Shown here: positions 37,205 through 46,596 of the stretch, in pieces | Layout: every line of letters starts with the position of its first letter | How positions within the stretch are numbered: the stretch's first letter is position 1 | NCBI RefSeq assembly: GCF_002949795.1 | Contig: NZ_CP026692.1 | Coordinates: 5,564,545 to 5,628,544, forward strand | Direction of reading: 5' to 3' | Length of the DNA stretch: 64,000 bases | DNA from: Nostoc sp. 'Lobaria pulmonaria (5183) cyanobiont' | GTDB taxonomy: Bacteria; Cyanobacteriota; Cyanobacteriia; Cyanobacteriales; Nostocaceae | Notes under the pieces: model-generated | Told to the model about the DNA's origin: nothing | What the model saw: the letters and a program-made list of their open reading frames with translations, nothing else | The model's database searches: none | Position numbers and translations under genes: made by a program

Positions 37205-38713
37205 TTAAAATCGCTGACCTGTAGTAACTTCAAATCTAAGTTCTCCTCGATCGCTAATTCCTAAGTCACCTCGAATTAGCCCAAAGGATGACTTGACGCG
37301 CAATCCTAAGCCGTAACCAAAGCCACTTCCAGGTTTATCTCGTAGCACTCCTGGTTCTCCTAGCACGGTTTCGCTAGACCCGAAATCTGAGGCGAAGTCA
37401 GTAAAAAGAACTCCTCCGATTGAGTAAAAAATTGGGAAACGATATTCCACAGAAGCTAAACCATAACTTCGACCACTGGCGACTTTCCCATAACCGTAAC
37501 CCCTGACAGAATTTAGCCCACCAATATTAAAAGCATTAGCTGGTGGAAAGTTTCCAAGAGTCGTACCAATTTGTAAATTAATCGCCAACATTTCTGGATT
37601 GTCAGTTGGTCTACCATTACCTATCCAACTGACTGGTAAATACTGAATATAATCTCCCTGTAGGCGGTTGCTAGAAATATTGCCCAGTCCAATCGGAATT
37701 GCTTGTTCTGTGCTGAAAGTGAGGATTGATCCTTGAGTCGGATTTTCTCGGCGATCGCGTTGATCTCTGGATATAGCAAGCCCTACTGTAAATAAGTCAT
37801 CAATGCCAGTACCGCTCACAGATAAAGGACTCCCTAATCTATCGACCTGTGCGACATTATATTCGCGATCGCGCAAGCTAATTCTGGTATAATTCAAGCT
37901 TATACCTGCATCCCACTCATCAAAAGATTTTAAAACTCCTACAGAACCGCCAAACCTTCCCTCACGTACTTTGTCACCGTCAGACAATCTGATATCGTCG
38001 TTGAAAGTTCCTGATATATTACGACTACGAAAAGCTCTGATGCTGTAGCCTAAGCGGTTTGGTTCTTCAGGACGATAACGACTAATGAACTGACCATTAA
38101 ATTGGACATCTTTACCGCTGATTTGCACAGTTGTATCTAATTTATCGTTAAGACCGCTGATATTTTCATCTTTATAACCCACCCGACCGAATAATCCAAC
38201 ATCTTCGTTACTACCGCCTCCTAAAATTAGAGAAGGGAAGTTACGCTCTTTGATTTCATAAATGAGATTAACACTATTGGCATCTTCTTGTCGGTAAACA
38301 TTGACTTCATTAAATGATTCTAATCTCCGCAATCGTTGCAAGTCTGCTTTTAGTAAATCTTCACGGAATACCTGACCAGGTTTAAGTTTCAGCAGACCAA
38401 TGATGAAATCTTTTCGAGTTCGTCCTTTGATCGGCTGACCTTTTTCATCGAGTAATTGATCTTTGTTATTAACAAAACGAATCTGGATATCTTTGATAAT
38501 TCTTTGGGAAAACTCGACAGACTGGTTATCGACTGGAGTTAATCCAATATAATCACCATATTTTGCATACTCTCCCTCTATCTGTAATGTCGGTTTTGTT
38601 GCCACAATACTAGTGCTATCTTCAGTAGAAGATTGCGAGTCTGCAACGGCTTCTAGATTTTCTCCAGCTATTAAGATGACTGCGATCGCAACTACAGCTA
38701 TTTGAATATACAT
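37205..38713 (-). CDS. Omp85/BamA-family outer membrane protein
   Basis: Start chosen at 38713 (MYIQIAVVAIAVILIAG), which opens with a signal sequence; the open frame runs 20 codons upstream to 38773. Of the 502 residues, about 70-165 form a POTRA domain (IIKDIQIRFVNNKDQ, FRKDLLKADLQRL-like pattern, VNLIYEIKERNFPSLILGGG), and the rest is a 16-stranded barrel with the lid motif VRGYGYGKVASGRSYG, ending in FEVTTGQRF with a C-terminal Phe. With a single POTRA it is shorter than BamA (three in cyanobacteria) and may be a secondary Omp85 or TamA/P39-like protein. It follows the DUF3598 gene closely and is probably co-transcribed. Confidence 0.88.
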   Translation of the reverse strand: MYIQIAVVAIAVILIAGENLEAVADSQSSTEDSTSIVATKPTLQIEGEYAKYGDYIGLTPVDNQSVEFSQRIIKDIQIRFVNNKDQLLDEKGQPIKGRTRKDFIIGLLKLKPGQVFREDLLKADLQRLRRLESFNEVNVYRQEDANSVNLIYEIKERNFPSLILGGGSNEDVGLFGRVGYKDENISGLNDKLDTTVQISGKDVQFNGQFISRYRPEEPNRLGYSIRAFRSRNISGTFNDDIRLSDGDKVREGRFGGSVGVLKSFDEWDAGISLNYTRISLRDREYNVAQVDRLGSPLSVSGTGIDDLFTVGLAISRDQRDRRENPTQGSILTFSTEQAIPIGLGNISSNRLQGDYIQYLPVSWIGNGRPTDNPEMLAINLQIGTTLGNFPPANAFNIGGLNSVRGYGYGKVASGRSYGLASVEYRFPIFYSIGGVLFTDFASDFGSSETVLGEPGVLRDKPGSGFGYGLGLRVKSSFGLIRGDLGISDRGELRFEVTTGQRF

Positions 38714-38785
38714 AAATAAAGCTTTGTCATTACCCACATTTTGACAACAGTTAAAGATTTGATAACTAATCAAGCGGACATGATA

Positions 38786-39595
38786 TCAAAGCTTTCTTTC
38801 TTCAGTAACTAATGTCAAACTAACCCATTCGCCTTTCTCGTTATAGCTGCGAATCATCCTTTGGCGAAGGTTTGGTTGGATTAACCAACCCGCTTCTATA
38901 AAAAATGGTTGGCGTAACTGCACTTTGACAGGTGATGTTGCAGAAGCGCCATCTGGTAAAAATAATACTTGCACCTGCTTTTCTGGGTTTTGGTCAAAGA
39001 GAACAATCGGGCCTTTGATGGTAGCAGTTGAGGTAATAGTGCGATTGCTAAAATAAGTACTTTGAATTAATCGCCCAGCATCATCAAGTTGTAATTTTAA
39101 GGTTGTAGAGTAAGTATCAGGCGATCGCCAATCTGGATATATTGTTACTGCTTGACCTTGCCATTCTCCCAACAAATCATTTATCTGCAAACTTGGACGT
39201 TCTGCTGCTGGGGTTCCAGCGAGATGTTCTCGAATTAAAATTAATTCCTTTAGCTGACCAGTATTATCAAACAGTTGCACCAGACGCAAGCGCCGATTTT
39301 CACGAACAAAAGCGAGTTCTCCACCAAATTCGGAAAATGGCCCTAACTGAATTAAACCTTCAGAAAATGAACCATTTTCAAAAAACAGCAGACCCCCTCC
39401 CACAGAATTAAATTCTCTGATTATATCTTGTCCCGAACGGCTCAGAGTTAGCCGCACTTTCTGGCTAGTGTTCAAATGTTCTAGGGAAAGACAACTAGGA
39501 GTATCATTCAAAAGTGTTCCTTGGGGAGAAAAATTTGTAAATGAACCTTCCCAAACACCGAGATTCTGCAAAAAACATTCCCATTGTGATTTCAT
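38786..39595 (-). CDS. DUF3598 family protein (lipocalin-like)
   Basis: 269 residues from the ATG at 39595 (MKSQWECFLQNLGVWEGSF), a start that matches the family; seven further codons are open upstream. DUF3598 proteins are predicted beta-barrels related to the bilin-lyase/lipocalin fold, and the repeated pattern fits two halves: VWEGSFTNFSPQG and later LLGEWQGQAVTIYPDW. No function is established. First of two minus-strand genes with the Omp85 gene. Upstream lie ATTGGTC/CATTTGT short repeats. Confidence 0.82.
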   Translation of the reverse strand: MKSQWECFLQNLGVWEGSFTNFSPQGTLLNDTPSCLSLEHLNTSQKVRLTLSRSGQDIIREFNSVGGGLLFFENGSFSEGLIQLGPFSEFGGELAFVRENRRLRLVQLFDNTGQLKELILIREHLAGTPAAERPSLQINDLLGEWQGQAVTIYPDWRSPDTYSTTLKLQLDDAGRLIQSTYFSNRTITSTATIKGPIVLFDQNPEKQVQVLFLPDGASATSPVKVQLRQPFFIEAGWLIQPNLRQRMIRSYNEKGEWVSLTLVTEERKL

Positions 39596-39603
39596 AGTGA
39601 TTT

Positions 39604-39668
39604 TGTCATTTGTCATTTGTGATTGGTCATTGGTTATTGGTCATTGGTCATTTGTGATTTGTCATTTG
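39604..39668. repeat. TCATTTG / TCATTGG short tandem repeats
   Basis: About nine heptamers of the types GTCATTT, GTGATTG and GTCATTGG. The complementary form (CAAATGAC, CAATGAC) lies at 40041-40069, so array C is bracketed by heptamers in opposite orientation. Confidence 0.88.
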
Positions 39669-39755
39669 ATTAGCCCTGATAAGTTGATATGTAGGTTTAA
39701 TTTCATATTCGTTCAAGCAAAACTTCAGTTATTCTTTTAAAATTTTGAAAATTTT

Positions 39756-40037
39756 GAGTTCAGAGGTCGAAGTTCCGAGTTCAGAGGTCGAAGTTTCGAG
39801 TTCAGAGGTCGAAGTTTCGAGTTCAGAAGTCGAAATTCCGAGTTCAGAAGTCGAAATTCCGAGTTCAGAGGTCAAAATTTCGAGTTCAGAAGTCGAAATT
39901 CCGAGTTCAGAGGTCAAAATTCCGAGTTCAGAGGTCAAAGTTCCGAGTTCAGAGGTCAAAGTTCCGAGTTCAGAAGTCGAAGTTCCGAGTTCAGAGGTCA
40001 AAATTCCAAGTTCAGAAGTCGAAATTCCGAGTTCAAA
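39756..40037. repeat. 21-bp tandem repeat array C
   Basis: About thirteen copies of GAGTTCAGAGGTCGAAGTTC-C, with variation AGGTC/AAGTC, GAAG/AAAA/GAAA and TTCC/TTTC. The unit has no stops in several frames on both strands, so long false frames arise. The complement of the array A unit matches it at about 14 of 21 positions. Confidence 0.95.
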
Positions 40038-40068
40038 GGACAAATGACAAAGGACAAATGACCAATGA

Positions 40069-40971
40069 CTATCCTTTAGCAAAACGTCGGACAGCAAATA
40101 AGCTCCCCATTAATCCTACACCTGCACCGAAACCCAAAAGAATCAGAGGCAATAATAAAATTTCTGCTGGAGTGAGTTGCACTCTGTTGGTGATGACTTG
40201 GATAAACTCAGGTTGATTGACTAGTAACTTACCGAGAAACTGTTGAATTACAGAAATGAAACTCCAGGCGATCGCACCACCAACCAAACCAAAGGCAATT
40301 CCTTGTAAAATAAACGGGAGGTAAATCCAAACAGAAGTCGCTCCCACTAGCTGCATAATTTCAATTTCCTGGCGACGCGCCATGACAATCAGCTTAATTG
40401 TGGTGGTAGTCACTGCGATCGCTGTTAAAGTCAGAATAATCGTAATTGTTAAACTAATCCAGTTCAGACCTCGGTGCAACTGGGCAATGCGTTTAACCGC
40501 TTCATCGACATACTGCACCGTCTCAACTCCTGGTAATTTAGCCAACTGCGTTGCTAAGGTTGGCACAACTTGAGAATTACGCGCTTTCACCTTCATTTCA
40601 TCAACCAGAGGATTCTCACCTAGCTGCTGGGTAGCACCCTCAATATCAGAAATTCTCATTTCCTTAACTAACTTAGTCCAAGCTTCTTCTTTGGTAATAG
40701 TTTTTATCGCCGCTACCTCTGGCATTTTTGCGATTCGTGGCTCAATGCTTTCGATTTGCGTATCTGCTTCAAGATAAACTGATATTTCTAGCTGGCTACC
40801 AAACTGATAAAGGAGTTTTTCAACTTGCCAAGAGGTTTGCAAACTCAAGCCAAATAAAAACAATAACACTGTTACAGTACTTACAGCTGCCCAATTCATC
40901 CAACCTCCCCGCAGTAAACCGAGGAAAGTTTCTTTGAGCAGATAGTCAAGTTTCGTGAAAGATTTAAACAC
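40069..40971 (-). CDS. ftsX: Cell division protein FtsX
   Basis: 300 residues, the membrane partner of the ATPase FtsE in the divisome complex that activates peptidoglycan hydrolysis. Four membrane helices are visible: about 28-46 (AAVSTVTVLLFLFGLSLQ), 170-195, 215-240 and 265-290. The extracytoplasmic domain has the family pattern LEISVYLEADTQ, TITKEEAWTKLVKEM and NPLVDEMKVKA, then PGVETVQYVDEAVKRI. It ends AVRRFAKG at array C. No ftsE lies next to it in the window. Confidence 0.92.
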   Translation of the reverse strand: MFKSFTKLDYLLKETFLGLLRGGWMNWAAVSTVTVLLFLFGLSLQTSWQVEKLLYQFGSQLEISVYLEADTQIESIEPRIAKMPEVAAIKTITKEEAWTKLVKEMRISDIEGATQQLGENPLVDEMKVKARNSQVVPTLATQLAKLPGVETVQYVDEAVKRIAQLHRGLNWISLTITIILTLTAIAVTTTTIKLIVMARRQEIEIMQLVGATSVWIYLPFILQGIAFGLVGGAIAWSFISVIQQFLGKLLVNQPEFIQVITNRVQLTPAEILLLPLILLGFGAGVGLMGSLFAVRRFAKG

Positions 40972-41457
40972 ACATCACCTCAAAATTTGAACTTAACGCC
41001 AAGGCACTAAGTTCAGCTTTTGCGTCTTTGCGTCAATAACACTACTATTTATAGTCAATGGTGCAAAGTTTGCCAATACATCAGCTTTTATCCATTGCTA
41101 CTACCTTCCTTTGTCCTCCTGCTGTCTCGACCATTTCCCTAATCTTTATACCATTTCCCACAGATTCATTATTGCTTTTAACAGTTATTGATAATAATTG
41201 ACTAGTCCGCCACAGCGTAAATAGAGCAACCATTTAAAATCCCTAAAGAGCTTATTCAATAATACTTTTGACTTTTGACTTTTGACTTTTGACTTCCGCC
41301 TTGCGGTACTAGCTGTTCTGCTTCCTAAGCAATTTTACTGTTCTTTAAACTTGACTTCCAAAAAGGGGGGAAATAGTTTGGTAATTATACGATGTTTTTC
41401 TCTGAAGTTCGGAGTAATTTGGTAGGAGCAACAGATTGATTAAAGGAAAGTTAAACT
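40972..41457. other. Intergenic region with composite repeat
   Basis: 486 bp. It includes a CGCCAAGGCACTAAG patch near 40996 and the second copy of the TTTTGAC composite repeat at 41265-41312. No gene was recognised. Confidence 0.6.
41265..41312. repeat. Composite repeat: TTTTGAC heptamers plus mosaic tail (copy 2)
   Basis: Same arrangement as at 37141-37187, differing in the hairpin tip (CGCCTTGCGG here, CGCGCAGCGG there). Confidence 0.9.
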
Positions 41458-41745
41458 ATGAGCTTCTTAAATAAAGCCAATTTGGGCAATACCTTATTAA
41501 ACCAGATTCGCTCTCAGCTTGAGTCCGTAGAAATACATAATTATAATCTGGCCAGACTATTGTGCAAAATAATTCCTTCCAATTGCCCTTTTGAAAGAAC
41601 AGTTAAAGTTTTCGGTCGGACTCTGCTTCAGATTCCACCTTTATGTAAATTGAATCCTCTCTATGAACAGATAGTTGTTCTTCGTTTTAAGTGTTTATTA
41701 TATTTAGTCAATGAATGTGGTGAGGATGCCAGAAAATATTGTTAA
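41458..41745 (+). CDS. Mo-dependent nitrogenase C-terminal-family protein
   Basis: 95 residues. The C-terminal half matches the small cyanobacterial family named after the Mo-dependent nitrogenase C-terminus: IPPLCKLNPLYEQIVVLRFK, then CLLYLVNECGED. Four cysteines are present (positions about 42, 49, 62 and 74), plus the terminal Cys95. The role is unknown and the family name does not mean it is a nitrogenase. It fits a Nostoc-type host. Monocistronic, followed by a MITE. Confidence 0.85.
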   Translation: MSFLNKANLGNTLLNQIRSQLESVEIHNYNLARLLCKIIPSNCPFERTVKVFGRTLLQIPPLCKLNPLYEQIVVLRFKCLLYLVNECGEDARKYC

Positions 41746-41997
41746 ACATAGGTTTCTACCAATAAAAAATAGATTGGATAAATATTTTTACCAAGAAAAA
41801 TTGTATAGAAATCCTAGTTGCAATCAGATGTGAATACAAAATAGGCTAGCGAACGACTTATAATCGATTTCACATTCGGTGAGGCTCAGAAGCTTTAAAA
41901 GTACTGTTTAATAACCTCAGCCTCGATAATATTATCACTCCAAGTATATGCAACGTGACTTCACAAGAATTATTTTGGAGATTGATACTACGTCTAA
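41746..41997. other. Intergenic sequence between Mo-nitro_C gene and MITE
   Basis: AT-rich, nothing recognised. Near 41870-41930 GGTGAGGCTCAGAAGCTTT and CCTCAGCCTCGATAATATTA could pair imperfectly. Confidence 0.4.
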
Positions 41998-42171
41998 GAG
42001 GATGTTTAAAAGTATTATTGCTAACAACGTAACCCCCTTAGCAAGCCTTCCTGACAATGAAATAAGGGTTTGACAGCCTCTCCCCCTTGGCATCAGCCTG
42101 CCGTTAGGCAAGCAAACAGAGGAATGGCAGCTGGGTTATTTGGTATACTCTAGGACTTTTTAAACATCCTC
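41998..42171. mobile_element. MITE with TAA target duplication
   Basis: 174-bp element bounded by near-identical inverted ends, GAGGATGTTTAAAAGT on the left and the complement GAGGATGTTTAAAAAGT on the right, and flanked by TAA on both sides (41995-41997 and 42172-42174). A TAA duplication fits IS5-family (IS1031-like) mobilisation. The inside is non-coding and includes a small inverted pair, CTGCCGTTAGGCAAG. Confidence 0.8.
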
Positions 42172-42230
42172 TAACTGAGATTGATAGAATGAAAATAGTA
42201 GGAATTTGCACCATCTAGCCATCGAGACTC

Positions 42231-42794
42231 ATGCCCTCTGAAATTGCTGTCGAGAAAAAAAAGTTAAAAAATCCACCTTTGGAGCTTCATTATTTAGGCG
42301 ATCGCGTGCTGCGTCAAGCTGCAAAACGGATTTCTAAGGTTGATGACGAACTTCGCCAAATAGTGCGCGAAATGCTGCAAACTATGTACAGCAAAGATGG
42401 CATTGGTTTGGCTGCGCCCCAAGTGGGAATTCACAAACAATTAATTGTTATCGACCTGGAACCAGAGAACGCAGCTAATCAGCCTTTAGTGTTGATTAAC
42501 CCCACCATTAAACAAGTCAGCCGCGATATCTCTGTTGCCCAAGAAGGATGCTTGAGCATTCCCAACGTATATCTAGACGTAAAGCGCCCCGAAGTCGTAG
42601 AAATTGCCTATAAAGACGAATACGGTCGTCCCCGGACATTAAAGGCTAATGACCTCTTGGGACGCTGCATTCAGCACGAAATGGATCACCTTAACGGCGT
42701 GGTATTTGTAGACCGTGTAGAAAACTCCTTGACTTTAGCCCAGGAGCTATCTAAGAATGGCTTCTCGTATCAAGCGGTGAAACCAATAGCATAG
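42231..42794 (+). CDS. def: Peptide deformylase
   Basis: Removes the formyl group from the N-terminal Met of new proteins. 187 residues with all three motifs: GIGLAAPQVG (about 61-70), EGCLSIPN (about 108-115, metal-binding Cys) and HEMDHLNG (about 150-157, HExxH). The N-terminal 20 residues are an extension with many lysines. The small membrane-protein gene follows after 10 bp, so the two are probably co-transcribed. Confidence 0.95.
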   Translation: MPSEIAVEKKKLKNPPLELHYLGDRVLRQAAKRISKVDDELRQIVREMLQTMYSKDGIGLAAPQVGIHKQLIVIDLEPENAANQPLVLINPTIKQVSRDISVAQEGCLSIPNVYLDVKRPEVVEIAYKDEYGRPRTLKANDLLGRCIQHEMDHLNGVVFVDRVENSLTLAQELSKNGFSYQAVKPIA

Positions 42795-42804
42795 GGGGGC
42801 AATA

Positions 42805-43008
42805 GTGTATTTAACTCCAAAAAGCAGTTTATTTCTGGGTGGTTCTTGTGTAAGTGCGATCGCCGCCGTCGGCTCGATTTTTGAACTCGGTTACGGACAA
42901 CCAGATTTTGGTGTCACAGCCACGGCAATTATCCTGGTATTAAGCATTCCACTCACAGGATTATTTTTCTTTGCCGCAGTGAAGGACGCAAGGGCTAACA
43001 TTAAATAA
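42805..43008 (+). CDS. Small two-helix membrane protein
   Basis: 67 residues with a GTG start at 42805 preceded by GGGGGGCAATA. Hydrophobic segments at about residues 8-28 and 36-58 predict two membrane helices, with a basic C-terminus (AAVKDARANIK). The family was not recognised. It follows def by 10 bp on the same strand and is probably expressed with it. Confidence 0.7.
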   Translation: MYLTPKSSLFLGGSCVSAIAAVGSIFELGYGQPDFGVTATAIILVLSIPLTGLFFFAAVKDARANIK

Positions 43009-43071
43009 GCATCAGGTACATAAAAAAGGTAAAAGGATGAAGGAAAAAGGCAAAATTCATTCTTTTACCTT

Positions 43072-46000
43072 TTATTTTTGCTCTCCATTTTCCACTGCCC
43101 CTAAAGCTTTTAGCGTCACTAACTGCGCTGCGGTTAACCCTGTAACCCCGGTGATATTCATTTTTTCGTAAGGTCGTGGCGATCGCAGTATTCTTAGGCA
43201 CTCACCCGTCGATACATCCCAAAGCTTAATTGTCTCATCTTGGCTACCACTAATCAGGGTTTGACCATCAAGACTAAAGGCAACTGACTTTACCCAATTA
43301 GCCCCCTGCAAAGTTTTCAGGCACTTGCCATTATAGACATCCCATAATTTTATCGTTTGGTCTTCACTGGCACTAGCTAAAATTTGACCATCGGGACTAA
43401 AGGCAACTGACCAGACTCGATTAGTATGTTCTTGCAAGGTTGTCAAGCACTTGCCCATGTAAACATCCCATAACTTTACTGTTTGGTCATCACTGCCACT
43501 AGCTAAAGTCTGACCATCTGGGCTGAAAGTAACTGACCTGATCCGATTGCTGTGTCCCTCCAAAATATGGAGACATTCTCCTGTATAAATATTCCATAAC
43601 CTGACTCTTTGGTTTTCACTACCACTAGCTAAAGTTTGACCATCGTGACTAAAGGCAACCGATCTTACCCAACTGGTATGCCCTTTCAAGGTTTGGAGAC
43701 ATTTTCCGGTGTAGACATCCCATAATTTCACTGTTTGGTCATCACTACCGCTAGCTAAAATTTCACCATTGGGACTAAAAGCAACTGACCTAATTCGATT
43801 GGTATGTTCCTGCAATTTTTTCAAGCATTGCCCTGTGTGAACATCCCATAATTTAATTGTTTGTTTTTCGCTGCCGCTAGCTAAAATTTCACCATCAGGA
43901 CTGAAGGCAATCGAACGTACCCAACTGTTATGTCCCTCCAAAATTTTGAGAAACTTATCGTTACGGACATCCGATAATTTCACTGTTTGCTTTTCACTGC
44001 CGCTAGCTAAAATTTGACCATCGGGACTGAAGGCAACTGACCTTACTCGATTGCTATTTCCCTGCAAGGTTGTCAAGGACTTACCATCCTGGACATTCCA
44101 TAATTTAACTGTTTGGTTTTCACTACCACTAGCTAAAGTTTGACCATCGGGACTGAAAGCAACTGACCTTACTCGATTGGTATGTCCCTGAAACGTTTTC
44201 AGACATTTACCATCACGAAGATCCCATAATTTCACTGTTGGGTCGTCACCACCGCTAGCTAAAGTTTGACCATCGGGACTGAAGGCAATCGACCAAACCC
44301 GATTAGTATGCCCCTCTAAGGTTTTCAGACATTTAGCATCACGAACATCCCATAATTTCACAGTTTGGTCGTCACTGCCAGTAGCTAAAGTTTGACCATC
44401 GGGACTAAAAGCAACTGACCTTACCCAACTGCTATGCCCCTGCAAGATTTTCAGGCATTTCCCATTGCGGACATCCCATAACTTCACTGTTTGCTTTTCA
44501 CTGCAACTAGCTAAAATTTGACCATCGGGACTGAAGGCAACTGACATAATTCGATTGGTATTCTCCTGCAAAGTTATCAGACATTTGCCGGTGTGGACAT
44601 TCCATAACTTCACTGTTTGGTCTTCACTGCCACTAGCTAAAGTTTGACCATCCGGGCTAAAGGCAACTGACCTTACCCAATTGCTATGTCCGTCCAAGGT
44701 TTTGAGGCAATTACCGTCATGAACATCCCATAACTTCACTGTTTGGTCATCACTGCCACTAGCCAAAGTTTGACCATCGGGACTGAAGGCAACTGATTTT
44801 ACCCAACTACTATGTCCAGTACAGCTCAAAAGTAGCTTTCCATCATCAACTTGCCACAAGTAAGTCTTGCCATCAGCATCACCCGTAGCCAAAAGTTTTC
44901 CATTGGGGCTAAATGCTACTGAGGAAACACTAACTAATGTTTCGGAAAAAACGGACTTAGCTAAATCAGCATTGGTAAAATTTACTCGATGCAAATTCAC
45001 ACCTTGTAAATATGCTTGCCAAATAGTCAGATGAGAAAAGTCATAGCCGCTAAAATCAATTTGTAGTTGACAAAGAATATTTAACAGATTTCCACCTGCA
45101 TATCCTGCTGTTTGGGGAATCTGTTGCAGGGACAATAAAATTTGATATAGATGATGTTCAATATTTCTAGCATATCTAAAAATAGTTGATAACCTATCTA
45201 TAATTGGTTTGATAATTAGGGTAATCTGAGTGTTTCTAATATAATCTTTGGCCGTAGCTTCCATTAAAGCATGGCTCGTAAATAGTCTAATATTACAAGT
45301 GGTAATTTCGTGACAAACCTGTTCAATCAGTTGGTCAGTCATGTATTCCATGACCACAGACTGGAGGGTAAAAAGTGCTGTTCTTTGTTCAATTAGCGAT
45401 CGCCTCCGTAGTGATTCTAGCGCCTCCATGACTTCCCTTTTGGGCAAGGTACGCACAAGAGCGTTTAGCAATTCGTCGAGAGAAACTAACTCGCGCTTGA
45501 TTGCTAGCCAATAAATTATTTCTTTTTCGATCTCTGACAACCGCTCAAATTGCTGGTCTAGTAAATTCCGGGTGTCGCCAAAAATTATTTCTCCTTCAGT
45601 CAGAAAAGCAGCGATATCACCATCAAATAACTCCCGAATTGGCTCAGAAACTAGCTTTAATGCTAAAGGATTGCCTGAATACTTCTCAACTAGCTTGGCC
45701 CATTCCTGTTGTGAGCCAAATAACCCTTTATCTTGGAGAATTTCTTGCCCTTCTATTTCTCCTAAGCCAACTAATGATAATGTTCTGACTGGTGATGCTT
45801 TTCCCTCTAAAGGCGCAAATTCTTTTGGTTTTTCGCGAGATGTCAGCACCAAACAGCTTTGATGTGCTTCTTCCCCTACCCGCCTAAGTAGTTGACCATA
45901 ATCTTCATATTCTTGTCTATATTGTCCAGCGCGATCGCCTTCTTGTAAAATTGTCTCTGTATTATCAAATACCACCAGACAACGACGCTCTCGTAAATAA

Positions 46001-46596
46001 TTAATCAGCAGCGTTACTCTACCATCTACGGTTTCTGGCAAATCTGTTTCCCTCTCATCAGATAAAAATCCGATTAGGTTCGCTAACATCTCTGCAACAG
46101 GTGGCGCATTGCGGAGACTTCGCCAAATCAAATATTCAAAATTCTCCTGAACTTCCTTTGCCAGTTTCACAGATAAAGCAGTTTTGCCGATTCCGCCCAT
46201 TCCCAATATTGCCACTAGTTGGCAGTTATCCTCGATTAGCCACTGCCTTAGCCCAGACAATTCTGCTACACGTCCATAAAAAACGCAGACACCAGGCGCT
46301 TCACCCCAATCTTGGCGATTTTGGGTAATATTCAGCAAAGATGCTTGATACTCAGATTCTATAACTTGCTGTAACTTAGTGAGCTTACCTGGGCCGCTAC
46401 CAGTAACATTAAATTTCTTGTAAACTTCGCTTAATCTTTTGCGTACTGCCTCGGCGCTGATTGCCAATTTTTTAGCGATCGCATTTGGTGATTGTCCCTC
46501 AACAGCATATAAAAACACTTCGATCTCGCTGTTAGACAAGCACAGTTTTTCGGCAAAAGCCAAAAGAACGTTTTCGGGAATGACACTCATACTCAC
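43072..46596 (-). CDS. HTH-NB-ARC STAND protein with 14 WD40 repeats
   Basis: 1174 residues. Residues about 8-80 are a LuxR-like helix-turn-helix (SNSEIEVFLYAVEGQSPNAI, then AISAEAVRKRLSEVYKKF). An NB-ARC/STAND ATPase follows: Walker A GMGGIGKTA at 132-140, Walker B CLVVFDNTETIL, and CLVLTSREKP. From about 560 to 1145 come fourteen WD40 repeats of 41-42 residues (core SVAFSPDGQTLASGS, then QTVKLWDV), enough for two seven-bladed propellers. The repeats are nearly identical in DNA as well, so the number of copies can change by recombination. STAND proteins are signal-triggered switches; the partner is unknown. Common in Nostoc. Confidence 0.93.
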   Translation of the reverse strand: MSMSVIPENVLLAFAEKLCLSNSEIEVFLYAVEGQSPNAIAKKLAISAEAVRKRLSEVYKKFNVTGSGPGKLTKLQQVIESEYQASLLNITQNRQDWGEAPGVCVFYGRVAELSGLRQWLIEDNCQLVAILGMGGIGKTALSVKLAKEVQENFEYLIWRSLRNAPPVAEMLANLIGFLSDERETDLPETVDGRVTLLINYLRERRCLVVFDNTETILQEGDRAGQYRQEYEDYGQLLRRVGEEAHQSCLVLTSREKPKEFAPLEGKASPVRTLSLVGLGEIEGQEILQDKGLFGSQQEWAKLVEKYSGNPLALKLVSEPIRELFDGDIAAFLTEGEIIFGDTRNLLDQQFERLSEIEKEIIYWLAIKRELVSLDELLNALVRTLPKREVMEALESLRRRSLIEQRTALFTLQSVVMEYMTDQLIEQVCHEITTCNIRLFTSHALMEATAKDYIRNTQITLIIKPIIDRLSTIFRYARNIEHHLYQILLSLQQIPQTAGYAGGNLLNILCQLQIDFSGYDFSHLTIWQAYLQGVNLHRVNFTNADLAKSVFSETLVSVSSVAFSPNGKLLATGDADGKTYLWQVDDGKLLLSCTGHSSWVKSVAFSPDGQTLASGSDDQTVKLWDVHDGNCLKTLDGHSNWVRSVAFSPDGQTLASGSEDQTVKLWNVHTGKCLITLQENTNRIMSVAFSPDGQILASCSEKQTVKLWDVRNGKCLKILQGHSSWVRSVAFSPDGQTLATGSDDQTVKLWDVRDAKCLKTLEGHTNRVWSIAFSPDGQTLASGGDDPTVKLWDLRDGKCLKTFQGHTNRVRSVAFSPDGQTLASGSENQTVKLWNVQDGKSLTTLQGNSNRVRSVAFSPDGQILASGSEKQTVKLSDVRNDKFLKILEGHNSWVRSIAFSPDGEILASGSEKQTIKLWDVHTGQCLKKLQEHTNRIRSVAFSPNGEILASGSDDQTVKLWDVYTGKCLQTLKGHTSWVRSVAFSHDGQTLASGSENQRVRLWNIYTGECLHILEGHSNRIRSVTFSPDGQTLASGSDDQTVKLWDVYMGKCLTTLQEHTNRVWSVAFSPDGQILASASEDQTIKLWDVYNGKCLKTLQGANWVKSVAFSLDGQTLISGSQDETIKLWDVSTGECLRILRSPRPYEKMNITGVTGLTAAQLVTLKALGAVENGEQK

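Noticed and set aside
39729..40097. Long open frames on both strands across array C (122 and 100 codons, heptapeptide repeats such as SSEVEVP)
   Set aside because: They result from the 21-bp period, which keeps frames open on both strands; no start region, no ribosome binding site and no non-repeat domain.
41458..41745. Nitrogenase subunit
   Set aside because: The family is only named after the nitrogenase C-terminus; at 95 residues it lacks the metal-cluster domains.
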